Shown here: positions 42,020-51,006 of the stretch, in pieces
Layout: every line of letters begins with the position of its first letter
Numbering within the stretch: position 1 is the first letter of the stretch
Assembly (NCBI GenBank): GCA_963652365.1
Contig: CAVJTH010000010.1
Span: 1-64,000, forward strand
From: Hallerella sp963652365
GTDB taxonomy: Bacteria; Fibrobacterota; Fibrobacteria; Fibrobacterales; Fibrobacteraceae
DNA: 64,000 nucleotides
Reading direction: 5' to 3'
Notes under the pieces: model-generated
The model's input: the letters and a program-made list of their open reading frames with translations, nothing else
What the model was told of the DNA's origin: nothing
The model's database searches: none
Translations under genes and position numbers: made by a program

Positions 42020-42265
42020 ATGACTGAAGAAGAACTTCTCAAGAAAATTACGGCTGTCGTCGTCGAAAAGCTCGGCGTGAAGGCGGAAGACGTGACCCGC
42101 GACGCGTCCTTCGTGAACGATCTCGGCGCCGATTCCCTCGACCGCGTGGAACTGGTGATGGCTCTCGAAGACGAATTCGACATCGAAATTCTCGACGAAG
42201 ATGCCGAAAAGTTCATCAAGGTTTCCGACGTCCTTTCCTACATCCAGAACAAGCTCAACAAGTAA
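42020..42265 (+). CDS. acpP: Acyl carrier protein
   Basis: 81 residues, acidic, with the phosphopantetheine site GADSLDRVELVMALEDEF and start MTEEELLKKITAVVVEKLGV. CGGAG lies 8 bases before the ATG. It carries growing fatty acids. A long hairpin downstream ends the transcript. Confidence 0.97.
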   Translation: MTEEELLKKITAVVVEKLGVKAEDVTRDASFVNDLGADSLDRVELVMALEDEFDIEILDEDAEKFIKVSDVLSYIQNKLNK

Positions 42266-42282
42266 TCGTTGCTTGCTCGAAG

Positions 42283-42340
42283 CAGCTCTTTCGTTGGTCG
42301 TCCTTTTCGAGAGGCGGCGTGACGAAAGGGCTGTTTTCTG
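42283..42340 (+). terminator. Terminator after acpP
   Basis: CAGCTCTTTCGT (42283-42294) pairs with ACGAAAGGGCTG (42322-42333), with one G-T pair and a 27-base loop, followed by TTTTCTG and more T. Beyond the terminator, the gap 42266-42498 shows nothing else clear. Confidence 0.6.
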
Positions 42341-42498
42341 TTTTAAAAGAAACTCGCGAACCGAAAGCGCTTCTTGCAAAATTGTCGTGAATCGGTGAAA
42401 GTCGGTTCGGAAAGTTTCATCCAGGCGGATCTTGCGGCTTTCGGCTGTAGAATAATTTTTTAACATTGGGCGAAGGCCTGATTTCATAGGAGGAATCG

Positions 42499-42672
42499 AT
42501 GTCCGAAAAGCCGATGACAAATCAGAGGGCGATTCGCGCGCTGAACGATTTGAAAGTCTATGCGAGTTCCCGCTCGCTTGATGCGGTGAACTATGCGATT
42601 GCCGTATTGGGAAAACTGGAAGAAGCCGGCGTGGAAGAACCGCTGAAATCCTTAACCCCTAAAGGAAAGTAA
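42499..42672 (+). CDS. 57-residue protein of unknown function upstream of the antiporter gene
   Basis: 57 residues from ATG 42499, with a strong TAGGAGG site 5 bases upstream. The sequence is largely helical with a conserved-looking core ALNDLKVYASSRSLDAVNYA and no membrane segment or signal. Its stop is followed after 2 bases by the antiporter ATG, so they are translated together. It may be a small regulator of the transporter, or unrelated; similar short proteins precede transporters in other bacteria but I cannot name this one. Confidence 0.65.
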   Translation: MSEKPMTNQRAIRALNDLKVYASSRSLDAVNYAIAVLGKLEEAGVEEPLKSLTPKGK

Positions 42673-42674
42673 TC

Positions 42675-44303
42675 ATGGAAACGTTGGATACCTTGTCCCA
42701 GGTCGTTCCGAATGCGGCGGATACGCTTGCGAATGCAGCTCTTTCCGTGGGGACTGTCGCCGCCGATTCGGTGGCGAACCTTGCCGATGCGTCTGGCTGG
42801 GTCTTCCAGCATGGGACGTTCTGGTCGCTTGTTCCTCCGGTCGTGGCGATTGCGCTCGCCTTGATTACGAAAGAAGTCTATTCGTCGCTTTTTGTCGGTG
42901 TCCTGATCGGTGGGCTGTTTATCAGCCAGGGAAGCTTTTCCGTGTTCCTGGACGCGACATTCAAGGACGGTCTTGTCGCGAAGGTGGCGGATCCGTGGAA
43001 TGTCGGCATCCTTTTCTTCCTGGTCATTCTGGGGACGATGGTGACGCTGATGAATCGCGCGGGAGGTTCGGCGGCCTTTGGAAACTGGGCGCGGCGGCAC
43101 ATCAAGTCGAAAGTCGGCGCCCAGGTGGCGACGATATGCCTAGGCATCTTGATCTTTATCGACGACTATTTCAACTGTCTGACCGTGGGAAGCGTGATGC
43201 GCCCGGTAACGGACAGGTTCAAGGTGAGTCGCGAAAAGCTCGCCTACCTGATCGATTCGACCGCGGCTCCTGTCTGCATCATCGCTCCGATCAGTTCGTG
43301 GGCTGCCGCCGTTTCGGGATTCGTCGAAGGCGAAGACGGACTGGGGCTTTTTATCAAGGCGATTCCGTTTAATTTCTATGCGCTCTTCACGATACTTGCC
43401 CTCTTTGTCATCGCAATAGGAAAGGTGAACTTTGGTCCGATGAAAAAATACGAGGCGGCAAGCGAAGTGGTGGATGAAAAGCTCGACGAGATGAATGTCC
43501 CGGACGGCAAGGGAAACATCCTCGATCTGGTCGTTCCCATTGTACTTCTGATTGTCTTTTGCACGATCGGCATGATCTATACGGGAGGATTCTTTGCTTC
43601 CGGGGAAAACGCCAAGGGCTTTGTCGATGCCTTTGCGAGCAGCGATGCATCGATTGGTCTTGTCCTCGGATCTTTTGCCGCATGGATCTTGACGCTTATC
43701 TTCTATCTGTCCCGTCGGGTTCTCGGATTCAACAAGTGCATGGCCTGCGTTCCCGACGGATTCAAGGCGATGGTCCCGGCGATTCTCATCCTCTGCCTGG
43801 CGTGGACGCTGAAAGGCGTGACGGATACGCTCGGAGCGAAGGAGTTTGTTGCCGGCATCGTGAGCGGGGGAGCTGCCGGCGTGATGAACCTGATGCCCGC
43901 TGTCATTTTTGTCATTGCCGCTCTTCTCGCGTTTGCGACGGGAACTTCCTGGGGAACGTTCGGCATCCTGATTCCGATCGTTGTCGCCGCCTTTGGCGGA
44001 ATCGATTACAGTCTGATGATCATTTCCATTTCCGCGTGCATGGCCGGCGCGGTTTGCGGAGACCACTGTTCGCCGATTTCGGATACGACCATCATGGCGA
44101 GTGCAGGTGCGGGTTGCAATCACGTGAACCATGTCAACACGCAGTTCCCCTATGTATTCTTTGTCGCGGGAGTTTCTTTCGTGACATATATTGTCGCGGG
44201 ATTCGTGCGCAGCGCGGGTGTTTCCCTGCTTGTCGGCGGAGCGCTGATCGTTCTCGGTCTTTTGGTCTTGAAGGCGATGAATCGTCCGGCGAAAAAGGCC
44301 TAG
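42675..44303 (+). CDS. NhaC-family Na+/H+ antiporter
   Basis: 542 residues with about 11-12 membrane helices. The signature region is clear: FATGTSWGTFGILIPIVVAAF followed by VCGDHCSPISDTTIMASAGAGCNHVNHV. FIDDYFNCLTVGSVMRPV near residue 160 is also typical. It probably exchanges sodium or an amino-acid-like substrate with protons at the inner membrane; NhaC-like proteins include both kinds. It is preceded by the 57-residue protein and converges on the EamA gene with a 4-base overlap. Confidence 0.9.
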   Translation: METLDTLSQVVPNAADTLANAALSVGTVAADSVANLADASGWVFQHGTFWSLVPPVVAIALALITKEVYSSLFVGVLIGGLFISQGSFSVFLDATFKDGLVAKVADPWNVGILFFLVILGTMVTLMNRAGGSAAFGNWARRHIKSKVGAQVATICLGILIFIDDYFNCLTVGSVMRPVTDRFKVSREKLAYLIDSTAAPVCIIAPISSWAAAVSGFVEGEDGLGLFIKAIPFNFYALFTILALFVIAIGKVNFGPMKKYEAASEVVDEKLDEMNVPDGKGNILDLVVPIVLLIVFCTIGMIYTGGFFASGENAKGFVDAFASSDASIGLVLGSFAAWILTLIFYLSRRVLGFNKCMACVPDGFKAMVPAILILCLAWTLKGVTDTLGAKEFVAGIVSGGAAGVMNLMPAVIFVIAALLAFATGTSWGTFGILIPIVVAAFGGIDYSLMIISISACMAGAVCGDHCSPISDTTIMASAGAGCNHVNHVNTQFPYVFFVAGVSFVTYIVAGFVRSAGVSLLVGGALIVLGLLVLKAMNRPAKKA

Positions 44304-45217
44304 GCTTTTCGACCGAAACGAATCTGGGAGAAGACGACGGCTGAAAAGATCAGGATGCAGCCGAAGGCTTCTTTCGGAGAAAGTCGCTCTCCGAGAACGA
44401 CCCAGCCGGAGAGGACGGCAAATACGGATTCAAGGCTCATCAGAAGCGAAGCGACGGTGGGCCTTATCCTGTTCTGGGCGATGATCTGCAGCGTGAAGGC
44501 GACTCCGCTCGACAGGATTGCAGCATAGAGAAGCGGGAACCAGGAACTTGCCTGGGAATAGATTCTTAGCGCGTTTTGAATTCCGCCAGTCGAGGCCTGC
44601 AGATCGACGAAGAACATGGGAAATGCGGACAGGATTCCCACGACGAGAAACTGGATGCAGGACAGCCGGATATTATCGACGGTGCCGACAAACTGATCGA
44701 CGACGAGAATCTGGACGGCAAAGGCGATTGCGCAGAGAAACGAAACGATGTCGCAGAATTCCAGGGAAAAGTCTTCGCGGATGCAGAGCATGTAAAGCCC
44801 GACAAGCGCGACGGCCACGCAGACCCAGGTCTTGATCGAGCCTTTCTTTCCGAGAAGGAGGCCTAGAATCGGGACGATGAAAATGTAGCATGTCGTGAGG
44901 AAACCGGATTTTCCGGCGGATGTTCCCAAGAAGATTCCGAGCTGCTGCAGATTGTTTCCAAAAGCGAGAGCCGTTCCGCAAAGAAGGCCCGCTATCCAGA
45001 GAGTCTTTTTCTCCGCTGGATTCTTGGGCCGCTTGGGACTTTTCCCGAACTTGTCGAGAATCTTGAAAAGCCCGAACAGAAAGGCGGCGGCGATAAGGCT
45101 TCGAAGGCACGTGAAGACAAATGGGCCTGCGGAGTTTCCTTCGACCTGGGCGACGAAAGTCGTGCCCCAGATGAAGGCGGCCAGGACCAGTAGAAAACTA
45201 TAGCCAAGATTTGCCAT
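44300..45217 (-). CDS. EamA-family (DMT superfamily) transporter
   Basis: 305 residues, two EamA domains, about ten helices: N-terminal LGYSFLLVLAAFIWGTTFVAQ and C-terminal ASLLMSLESVFAVLSGWVVLGERLSPKEAFGCILI, the latter nearly diagnostic. Such transporters export metabolites or amino acids; the substrate is unknown. It converges with the antiporter gene. Its upstream side meets mosaic repeat block B. Confidence 0.9.
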   Translation of the reverse strand: MANLGYSFLLVLAAFIWGTTFVAQVEGNSAGPFVFTCLRSLIAAAFLFGLFKILDKFGKSPKRPKNPAEKKTLWIAGLLCGTALAFGNNLQQLGIFLGTSAGKSGFLTTCYIFIVPILGLLLGKKGSIKTWVCVAVALVGLYMLCIREDFSLEFCDIVSFLCAIAFAVQILVVDQFVGTVDNIRLSCIQFLVVGILSAFPMFFVDLQASTGGIQNALRIYSQASSWFPLLYAAILSSGVAFTLQIIAQNRIRPTVASLLMSLESVFAVLSGWVVLGERLSPKEAFGCILIFSAVVFSQIRFGRKA

Positions 45218-45239
45218 GCGCCAAGTATAGGAAATTTGG

Positions 45240-45404
45240 AACAGGAAACAGGAATCAGTTGAGTGTGGAGTGTGAAGAGTGGAGTGTTGAGTGTGGAGTT
45301 CTGCGGACGTCTAGGTTCTTGTGTGGAGCGGAACTTAGAGATTAGTTGATAGTGGATAGTAAAGAGAAGTCAGGAGTCAGGAAACAGGAAACAGGAATCG
45401 CGGA
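45240..45404. repeat. Intergenic mosaic repeat, block B (inverted relative to blocks A and C)
   Basis: Purine-rich strand of the same word set: GGAAACAGGAATCAG, TTGAGTGTGGAGTGTGAAG, GTTCTGCGGACGTCTAGGTTC, AGTGGATAGTA. It is the reverse complement of the words in blocks A and C. GGAAACA occurs again near its right end. It fills most of the 229-base gap between the EamA gene and rnc. Confidence 0.75.
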
Positions 45405-45446
45405 TGGCGGCAACTATAAAAATGAATATTTTTATCTTTTCCCCAT

Positions 45447-46286
45447 ATGAAAAAGAAAGGTCGAAACGTTATCCGTCGGATTTTTCTGTGGTTTCGGAAG
45501 AAGTCGGGAAACGATTTGGAAAACAGCCTAGGCTACGAATTCAAGAAGCCGGAACTTTTGGCGCACGCCCTGGTGCATCGCTCTTGGCTTTCGGGAAAGG
45601 AAATGCCTTACTGGGAAAACAACGAACGCCTGGAATTCCTGGGCGATTCCATCTTGAACATGCTGGTGACGGAATATCTGTATAAGACATATCCGCATCT
45701 GTCGGAAGGCGATCTTTCCAAGATGAAAAGCGTGGTCGTTTCGGGAAAGGCGTTGACGAAGATCGCGCGAAGCTGGAACCTGGGGGAATACCTCCGCGTT
45801 GGAAAAGGCGAAGCGAGAAACGGCGGAAGAAACAGGGACAGTCTCCTGGAAGATGCGTTCGAAGCGATTCTCGGAGCGATCTACCTCGACAGCAATCTCA
45901 AGCAATGTCGAAAGTTCCTGGAACGGCACATTTTCCCGAACATCCAGGAAGTCGTTTCCGAGAAGGACTTCATCAACTACAAGAGCGCCTTGCTGGAATA
46001 CATGCAGGCGCGTTCTCTGCCGCCTCCCGATTACGAGGTGGTTTCGGAAAGCGGACCGGAGCACTGCAAGAGCTTCGAGATGACGGTCGTGTTCCAAGGC
46101 GAGGAATACGGTCGCGGCAAGGGACCTTCCAAGAAGAAGGCCGAGCAGGAAGCGGCGCAAAAGGCCCTGGAACGATTGAAAGCCGAGGAATCCGCGAAGA
46201 CGAACGCTGCGCTGGTCGTCGAGAAGCCGGCGAAAATTACGAAGAAGACGATTGCCAGGAAGGAAAAGGAGATGACAAGGATATGA
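45447..46286 (+). CDS. rnc: Ribonuclease III
   Basis: 279 residues. Endonuclease signature NERLEFLGDSILNMLVTEYL, second acidic cluster LLEDAFEAILGAIYLD, then the double-stranded RNA-binding domain (DYEVVSESGPEHCKSFEMTV through GKGPSKKKAEQEAAQKAL). A basic C-terminal tail of about 30 residues is extra. TATCTT lies 8 bases before the ATG with no Shine-Dalgarno sequence. Its stop overlaps the next ATG (ATGA). Confidence 0.96.
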   Translation: MKKKGRNVIRRIFLWFRKKSGNDLENSLGYEFKKPELLAHALVHRSWLSGKEMPYWENNERLEFLGDSILNMLVTEYLYKTYPHLSEGDLSKMKSVVVSGKALTKIARSWNLGEYLRVGKGEARNGGRNRDSLLEDAFEAILGAIYLDSNLKQCRKFLERHIFPNIQEVVSEKDFINYKSALLEYMQARSLPPPDYEVVSESGPEHCKSFEMTVVFQGEEYGRGKGPSKKKAEQEAAQKALERLKAEESAKTNAALVVEKPAKITKKTIARKEKEMTRI

Positions 46287-48085
46287 TGTCTTTCGGAAAA
46301 TGTCTTTTGCCTTTTGTCGCGCTCTGCGCCATGGCTCTTTGCGGATGCAAGGAACGCTCGGAAAAGACCGCCAAGGTCTTGGACGCGGAATGTCCTGCAT
46401 CGTATGCCTATCCGGAAGATGCCGATGGCGAATTCGATCCGGTGGCGATCGAAAACGCAGTCCCGTGCGGAAGCATTCGCCTGTGGGGATCCTCGATGCC
46501 GAAGTCCTTCAACATGTGGGAGGATTACAACAGCTTTAGCGCCGGTCTGATGAACCTGATGTTCGAGCCCCTGGTCTCCCTTCATTCGACGGAAGACAGG
46601 CCGATCGGCATCCTGGCGGATCGCTGGGAAATTTCCGCGGACAGCCTGACGTTTACGTTCCATATCGATCCGCGGGCGAAGTGGAGCGACGGCGTGCGCA
46701 TTACCGCCGAGGATGTCCAGTTCTATTACGACGTCATCATGGATCCCAAGAACCTGACACCGATTTTCAAGGTCGGACTTTCGCGGTTCGATCGCCCGAA
46801 GGTTCTCGATTCCCTGACTCTTTCCATTTCGGCAAGAACGGTTCACTGGGCGAATTTCTGGGAAGCCGCCGGTCTGGTCGCGTTCCCGAAACACGTCTGG
46901 AACGGCCAGGATTTCAACCAGGTTCGCTACAGGTTCCCGGTTGTCGAAGGTCCCTACCGGATTACGGATTTTCGGGAAGACCGCTACGTGGAGCTTTCCC
47001 GGAACGCGGACTGGTGGGGATTTCACAAGAACTGGAACCGCGGAAAATACAACTTCGAAAAAATCCGCTACCGCTTCATGGAAGACAGGACCAAGGCGCT
47101 CGAAGCCTTCAAGAAGGGGGACCTGGACGCCTATGCGGTTTACACGTCTTCCATCTGGATGAAACAGACCGATTTCCCCGCCGTGCAGAAAGGCTGGGCG
47201 GTCAAGCAGCGCATCTACAATCGCGAACCGATCGGCTTCCAGGGAATGGCGATAAACCTTCGCCGGGAAAAGTTCCAGGACGTTCGGGTGCGCAAGGCGC
47301 TTTCCTATCTGATGGATCGCAAGCTGATGAACGAAAAGTACATGTATGACCAGTATTTTCTTTTGAACAGCTATTATCCGGACCTCTGGAAGGATCACGC
47401 CAACCCGCTCGCGGAAAACTACCCGTTTGACATGGATCGCGCGCGAAGGCTCCTTTCGGATGCGGGCTATGTGCCCGGAAACAAGGGAATGCTCGAAAAG
47501 GACGGCGTCCCGCTTGAAATCTCCTTCATCACGGCGAGCGAGGATTTGCGGCACTTGACGTTTTATCAGGAAGCGCTCCAGAAGGCGGGAATCCGGGTTT
47601 CCATCGAGCAGATGTCCCAGAGTACGCTGCGGAAGCGGCTCGACAACGCGGACTTTGACATGTACTGGATTGCGTGGGGAAGTTCCCGCCTTTCCGATCC
47701 GGAAGCCTCGTGGTCTAGCGAAACGGCAAACGATATCGGGACGAACAATGTCACGGGCGTTGCGGATCCTGTCGTCGATAGCCTGGTCAAGCTGCAGAAA
47801 ACGGAATTTGACATGGCGAAGCGAAACGAAATCCTGCGCGCCCTGGACAAACGCCTTTCGGAAATCGTTCCCTATGTCCTGATGTGGCAGTGTGATTTTC
47901 ACCGGATTCTTTACTGGAACCGCTTCGGAACTCCCGCGAACGTCTATACGAAGTTTGGCCGCGAAGACGAAAGCATTCCGGTCTATTGGTGGTTCTCTGC
48001 CGAAAAGTCCCGCCAGCTGGACTCCGCGATGAAGTCGGGAACGGCGTTGTCGCGAGAACGGGAAGAGGTTCGCGATGCGGAATGA
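46283..48085 (+). CDS. Family-5 extracellular solute-binding lipoprotein
   Basis: 600 residues from ATG 46283. Lipobox AMALCGC near residue 22, then a full SBP_bac_5 domain (peptide/oligopeptide type): SFNMWEDYNSF, LADRWEISADSLTFTFHIDPRAKWSDGVRITAEDV, GPYRITDFREDRYVELSRNADWW, KALSYLMDRKLMNEKYM and MYWIAWGSSRLSDPEASW. It resembles YejA-like binding proteins. No ABC permease is adjacent, so its partner is elsewhere. Coupling to rnc is unusual. Confidence 0.88.
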   Translation: MMSFGKCLLPFVALCAMALCGCKERSEKTAKVLDAECPASYAYPEDADGEFDPVAIENAVPCGSIRLWGSSMPKSFNMWEDYNSFSAGLMNLMFEPLVSLHSTEDRPIGILADRWEISADSLTFTFHIDPRAKWSDGVRITAEDVQFYYDVIMDPKNLTPIFKVGLSRFDRPKVLDSLTLSISARTVHWANFWEAAGLVAFPKHVWNGQDFNQVRYRFPVVEGPYRITDFREDRYVELSRNADWWGFHKNWNRGKYNFEKIRYRFMEDRTKALEAFKKGDLDAYAVYTSSIWMKQTDFPAVQKGWAVKQRIYNREPIGFQGMAINLRREKFQDVRVRKALSYLMDRKLMNEKYMYDQYFLLNSYYPDLWKDHANPLAENYPFDMDRARRLLSDAGYVPGNKGMLEKDGVPLEISFITASEDLRHLTFYQEALQKAGIRVSIEQMSQSTLRKRLDNADFDMYWIAWGSSRLSDPEASWSSETANDIGTNNVTGVADPVVDSLVKLQKTEFDMAKRNEILRALDKRLSEIVPYVLMWQCDFHRILYWNRFGTPANVYTKFGREDESIPVYWWFSAEKSRQLDSAMKSGTALSREREEVRDAE

Positions 48086-48977
48086 ATTTGACATTATCGT
48101 CGTCGGGAAAGGTCCGGCGGGAATTTCGGCGGCGCTTTACGCGCTTCGGGCGAATCTTTCGGTCCTGATCGTCGCGAAAGACGAAGGGGCCTTGGGAAAG
48201 GCGCATCGGATCGCGAACTATTACGGCTTTGCGGAACCTGTTTCCGGAGCGGAACTCGAAAGGCGCGGCGAAGAACAGGCGAAAAATCTCGGCGCGGAGC
48301 TCCTTGCCGGCGAAGTTCTCGACCTGATGCCCAGCGGAAGTTTCCAGGTCCGCGTTCGAACGGTCGATGATTCGGTCGTCTCCTTTTCGGCGAAGTCGGT
48401 GATCGTCGCTGCCGGAGCCGTGCGTTCGAAAGTTTCCGTCCCGGGGATCGATGCCTTCGAAGGAAAAGGCGTGAGCTATTGCGCAGTCTGTGACGGATTC
48501 TTCTATCGCAAGAAGAACGTCGCCGTCCTTGGAAACGGCGCCTATGCGCTTTCCGAAGCGGAAGAGCTGTTGCCGCTTGCCGCAAAGGTCCATGTCTGCA
48601 CGCTCGGCCTGGACCTTGCCGTGAAATTTCCCGATGCGTTTGCCGTGGAAAGGGAAAAGGTGGTTGCCGTCGAGGGAAATGGACACGTGGAACGGCTGCG
48701 CTTTGAAAGCGGCAGGGAAATCGCTGTCGATGGGATTTTTGTCGCGATCGGTTCGGCGAGCGCGGCGGATTTGGCGCGCAAGGCCGGAGCCGCCTTGGAA
48801 TCGAACCGGCTGGTCGTCGATGAAAACCGGATGACGACCGTTCCCGGACTCTTTGCCGCCGGAGACTGCCTGGGAGGCGTCTTGCAGGTTGCCGTGGCTG
48901 TCGGCGACGGGGCAAAGGCTGGGCTTGGCGCGGTCGCCTATGTGCGAAAGTTGCGCGAGGAGGGCAGTGCAGGATGA
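48075..48977 (+). CDS. Thioredoxin-reductase-like FAD/NAD(P) oxidoreductase
   Basis: 300 residues, near the usual TrxB length. FAD motif IVVGKGPAGISAALYALRANL, redox Cys pair in YCAVCDGFFYRKKNVAVLGNG, and a closing FAD segment TTVPGLFAAGDCLGGVLQVAVAVGDG. The NADPH motif reads GNGAYALSEAE, lacking the usual GxGxxA pattern in part. The active pair is CAVC instead of CATC. No thioredoxin is next to it. It overlaps the solute-binding gene by 11 bases and coaBC by 4. Confidence 0.85.
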   Translation: MRNEFDIIVVGKGPAGISAALYALRANLSVLIVAKDEGALGKAHRIANYYGFAEPVSGAELERRGEEQAKNLGAELLAGEVLDLMPSGSFQVRVRTVDDSVVSFSAKSVIVAAGAVRSKVSVPGIDAFEGKGVSYCAVCDGFFYRKKNVAVLGNGAYALSEAEELLPLAAKVHVCTLGLDLAVKFPDAFAVEREKVVAVEGNGHVERLRFESGREIAVDGIFVAIGSASAADLARKAGAALESNRLVVDENRMTTVPGLFAAGDCLGGVLQVAVAVGDGAKAGLGAVAYVRKLREEGSAG

Positions 48978-50185
48978 TTCTTTCGGGAAAGAAGATTCTC
49001 TTGGGGGTGACGGGAAGCATTGCCGCCTACAAGGCCTGTGAACTTTTGCGCCTGCTTCAAAAGGAAGGCGCGGAAGTTCGGGTCGCGATGTCGCCTGCCG
49101 CGACAAGATTTGTCGCTCCGCTTTCGTTCGCGTCGCTTTCTCGGTGTCCGGTCTATCTCCAGGACGGATCCGAAGAGGCGAGACCTTTTCGGCATATCGA
49201 TTTTCCCCGTTGGGCGGATCTCTACGTTGTCGCTCCGGCTTCTGCCGATGCGATTGGAAAGTTTGCGAGCGGCCTTGCGGACGACCCCGTTTCGCTTTGC
49301 TTTATGTCGAGCACCTGCGAAAAATGGATTTTCCCGGCGATGAATTCCGCCATGTATCGATCGTTCGCCGTGCAGCGCAACCTGGAAATCTTGCGCGGAT
49401 TTTCCGATACGAAAGTCGTTGCGCCTTCGGAGGGCGAGCTGGCTTGCGGCGAAAAGGGACCTGGCCGCTTTATGGAACCGGCAGAAATTGTCCGGACATT
49501 GAAACGCTTTCGCGAAGCGACCGGCAAAGGTCCATTCCGTTCCGTCCTGATTACCGCGGGCCGCACCGAAGAGGCGATCGATCCCGTTCGCTACATCTCG
49601 AACCGGTCGAGCGGAAAGACCGCCGTGGCGCTTGCCGAGGCGTTTCTTGACGCGGGCTATGACGTTACGCTTGTTCATGGTCCGATGGACGTGGATGCGC
49701 CTTTGGGCGTGGAGGGAATCTCCGTGAACAGTGCACGGCAAATGTACGATGCCGTTCTTTCCCGCCAATCCTCCTTCGACGCGGTGGTGCACTGTGCCGC
49801 TGTCGCCGACTATCGCCCCAGGAACGCGAGCGATACAAAGATCAAGGATAGCCGAAGCCAGCTCCTCCTGGAGCTTGAACCGAATCCGAATATCTTGCGC
49901 GATACGGTCAAGAACAGGAAGCCAGGACAGGTAATAGTCGGGTTTGCGCTGGAGACCGACGACGTCAAGCGTCATGGACTCGAAAAGCTCGAAAGGAGCG
50001 GAGCCGACATTCTCGTTCTGAATACGCCGGTTCTTTCGACGGGAGGCTTTGGAAAGGACGCGGTTCCCTTCGCGATACTCGAAAAGGGAAAGCCCGTTCC
50101 CGAACTGGAATTTCACTTGAAGTCGGAGCTTGCGAAAAATGTCGTCGAACGGGTGAACCTTCGGTGGGAGGTTTCCGGTGGCTGA
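48974..50185 (+). CDS. coaBC: Phosphopantothenoylcysteine decarboxylase/synthase
   Basis: 403 residues. CoaC part: LGVTGSIAAYKACELLRLL, the catalytic His in FRHIDFPRWADLYVVAPASA, and Cys in ELACGEKGPGRF. CoaB part: SVLITAGRTEEAIDPVRYISNRSSGKT, VVHCAAVADYRP, and LNTPVLSTGGFGKD. It makes 4'-phosphopantetheine precursors for coenzyme A and ACP. It overlaps the UDG-like gene by 8 bases. Confidence 0.95.
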   Translation: MILSGKKILLGVTGSIAAYKACELLRLLQKEGAEVRVAMSPAATRFVAPLSFASLSRCPVYLQDGSEEARPFRHIDFPRWADLYVVAPASADAIGKFASGLADDPVSLCFMSSTCEKWIFPAMNSAMYRSFAVQRNLEILRGFSDTKVVAPSEGELACGEKGPGRFMEPAEIVRTLKRFREATGKGPFRSVLITAGRTEEAIDPVRYISNRSSGKTAVALAEAFLDAGYDVTLVHGPMDVDAPLGVEGISVNSARQMYDAVLSRQSSFDAVVHCAAVADYRPRNASDTKIKDSRSQLLLELEPNPNILRDTVKNRKPGQVIVGFALETDDVKRHGLEKLERSGADILVLNTPVLSTGGFGKDAVPFAILEKGKPVPELEFHLKSELAKNVVERVNLRWEVSGG

Positions 50186-50984
50186 CTTTACGGAATTGGC
50201 CAGGTATCTGGCGGAGCAGATCGATATCGGTACGGACAAGGTCATTCTGGACGAGCCGTGGGCGTATCGGCCTGTTTCCCGGTCGGCGCCCGCTCTCCGG
50301 GAGGATTCTTCTCGACAAGCGAAACCGCTTGCTCCTGCTCCGTCTTCGGCGTCGAATGCCCCCGCGGCTCGTGCGGCAGGTGCGCGCGTAACTGTCCCGA
50401 GCGAAAAAATCGTGATTCCCGAATCGGCAAAGGCCGCCGTTCCTTCGGCGTTTGAATCGGCGACAGATCTCGAAAGCTTTTACGGGAGTGTCGCGTCCGA
50501 GAAAATCTATGCCCGGTCGAACTTCGCGAAAGGCGAGGGCAACCTCCAACGTCCAAGGCTCCTTCTTGTCATCTACGCACCACTCGAAAAGTATCGGAAC
50601 GGCTATCTGGATTCCGATGTCGGACAGATGGTCGCGCGGATGTTCGAAAGTCTCAAGATAGCTTCCGGGCAGATCGGCATCACCTATTTTTGCAAGAAGC
50701 CGGTGAACCGGGCTGTCCTTCCCCAGGTGGCGATCCTTTTCAAGAAAATGCTGGAAAAGGAAGTCGCGCTGGTCAATCCCCAGACTCTCGTGTTTTTCGG
50801 GGACAGGCTCTTGAAACAGGCGCTGTCGCAAAATGCGCGCGCAATCGATTTTGGAGGCGTTCCGCTCGAATTCGCGAAAGTTCCGGCAACGGCTCTCATC
50901 GACCCCGAAGAAATGCTGAACGATAGGCAATTGAAGGTGATTACCTGGAAAACGCATATTCCGAAGTGTGGTTTTTTTGGTTAA
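50178..50984 (+). CDS. Uracil-DNA-glycosylase-superfamily-like protein with degenerate active site
   Basis: 268 residues from GTG 50178. Residues 1-25 are a conserved-looking helix (FTELARYLAEQID); residues 40-95 are an Ala/Pro/Ser linker. The C-terminal half follows the family-4/5 UDG fold: LLLVIYAPLEKYRNGYLDSDVGQMVARMFESLKI, ITYFCKKPVNRA, and VNPQTLVFFGDRLLKQAL. The usual GEAPG motif and later His are replaced, so glycosylase activity is doubtful. Position just before dnaB suggests a replication-linked role, but nothing shows this. Confidence 0.6.
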   Translation: MADFTELARYLAEQIDIGTDKVILDEPWAYRPVSRSAPALREDSSRQAKPLAPAPSSASNAPAARAAGARVTVPSEKIVIPESAKAAVPSAFESATDLESFYGSVASEKIYARSNFAKGEGNLQRPRLLLVIYAPLEKYRNGYLDSDVGQMVARMFESLKIASGQIGITYFCKKPVNRAVLPQVAILFKKMLEKEVALVNPQTLVFFGDRLLKQALSQNARAIDFGGVPLEFAKVPATALIDPEEMLNDRQLKVITWKTHIPKCGFFG

Positions 50985-51006
50985 ATTCTAGACAGGATCT
51001 TTGTCA

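Noticed and set aside
46031..48094. 687-codon open frame on the minus strand opposite the solute-binding protein gene
   Set aside because: Shadow of a clear lipoprotein gene; no ribosome-binding site and no domain pattern.
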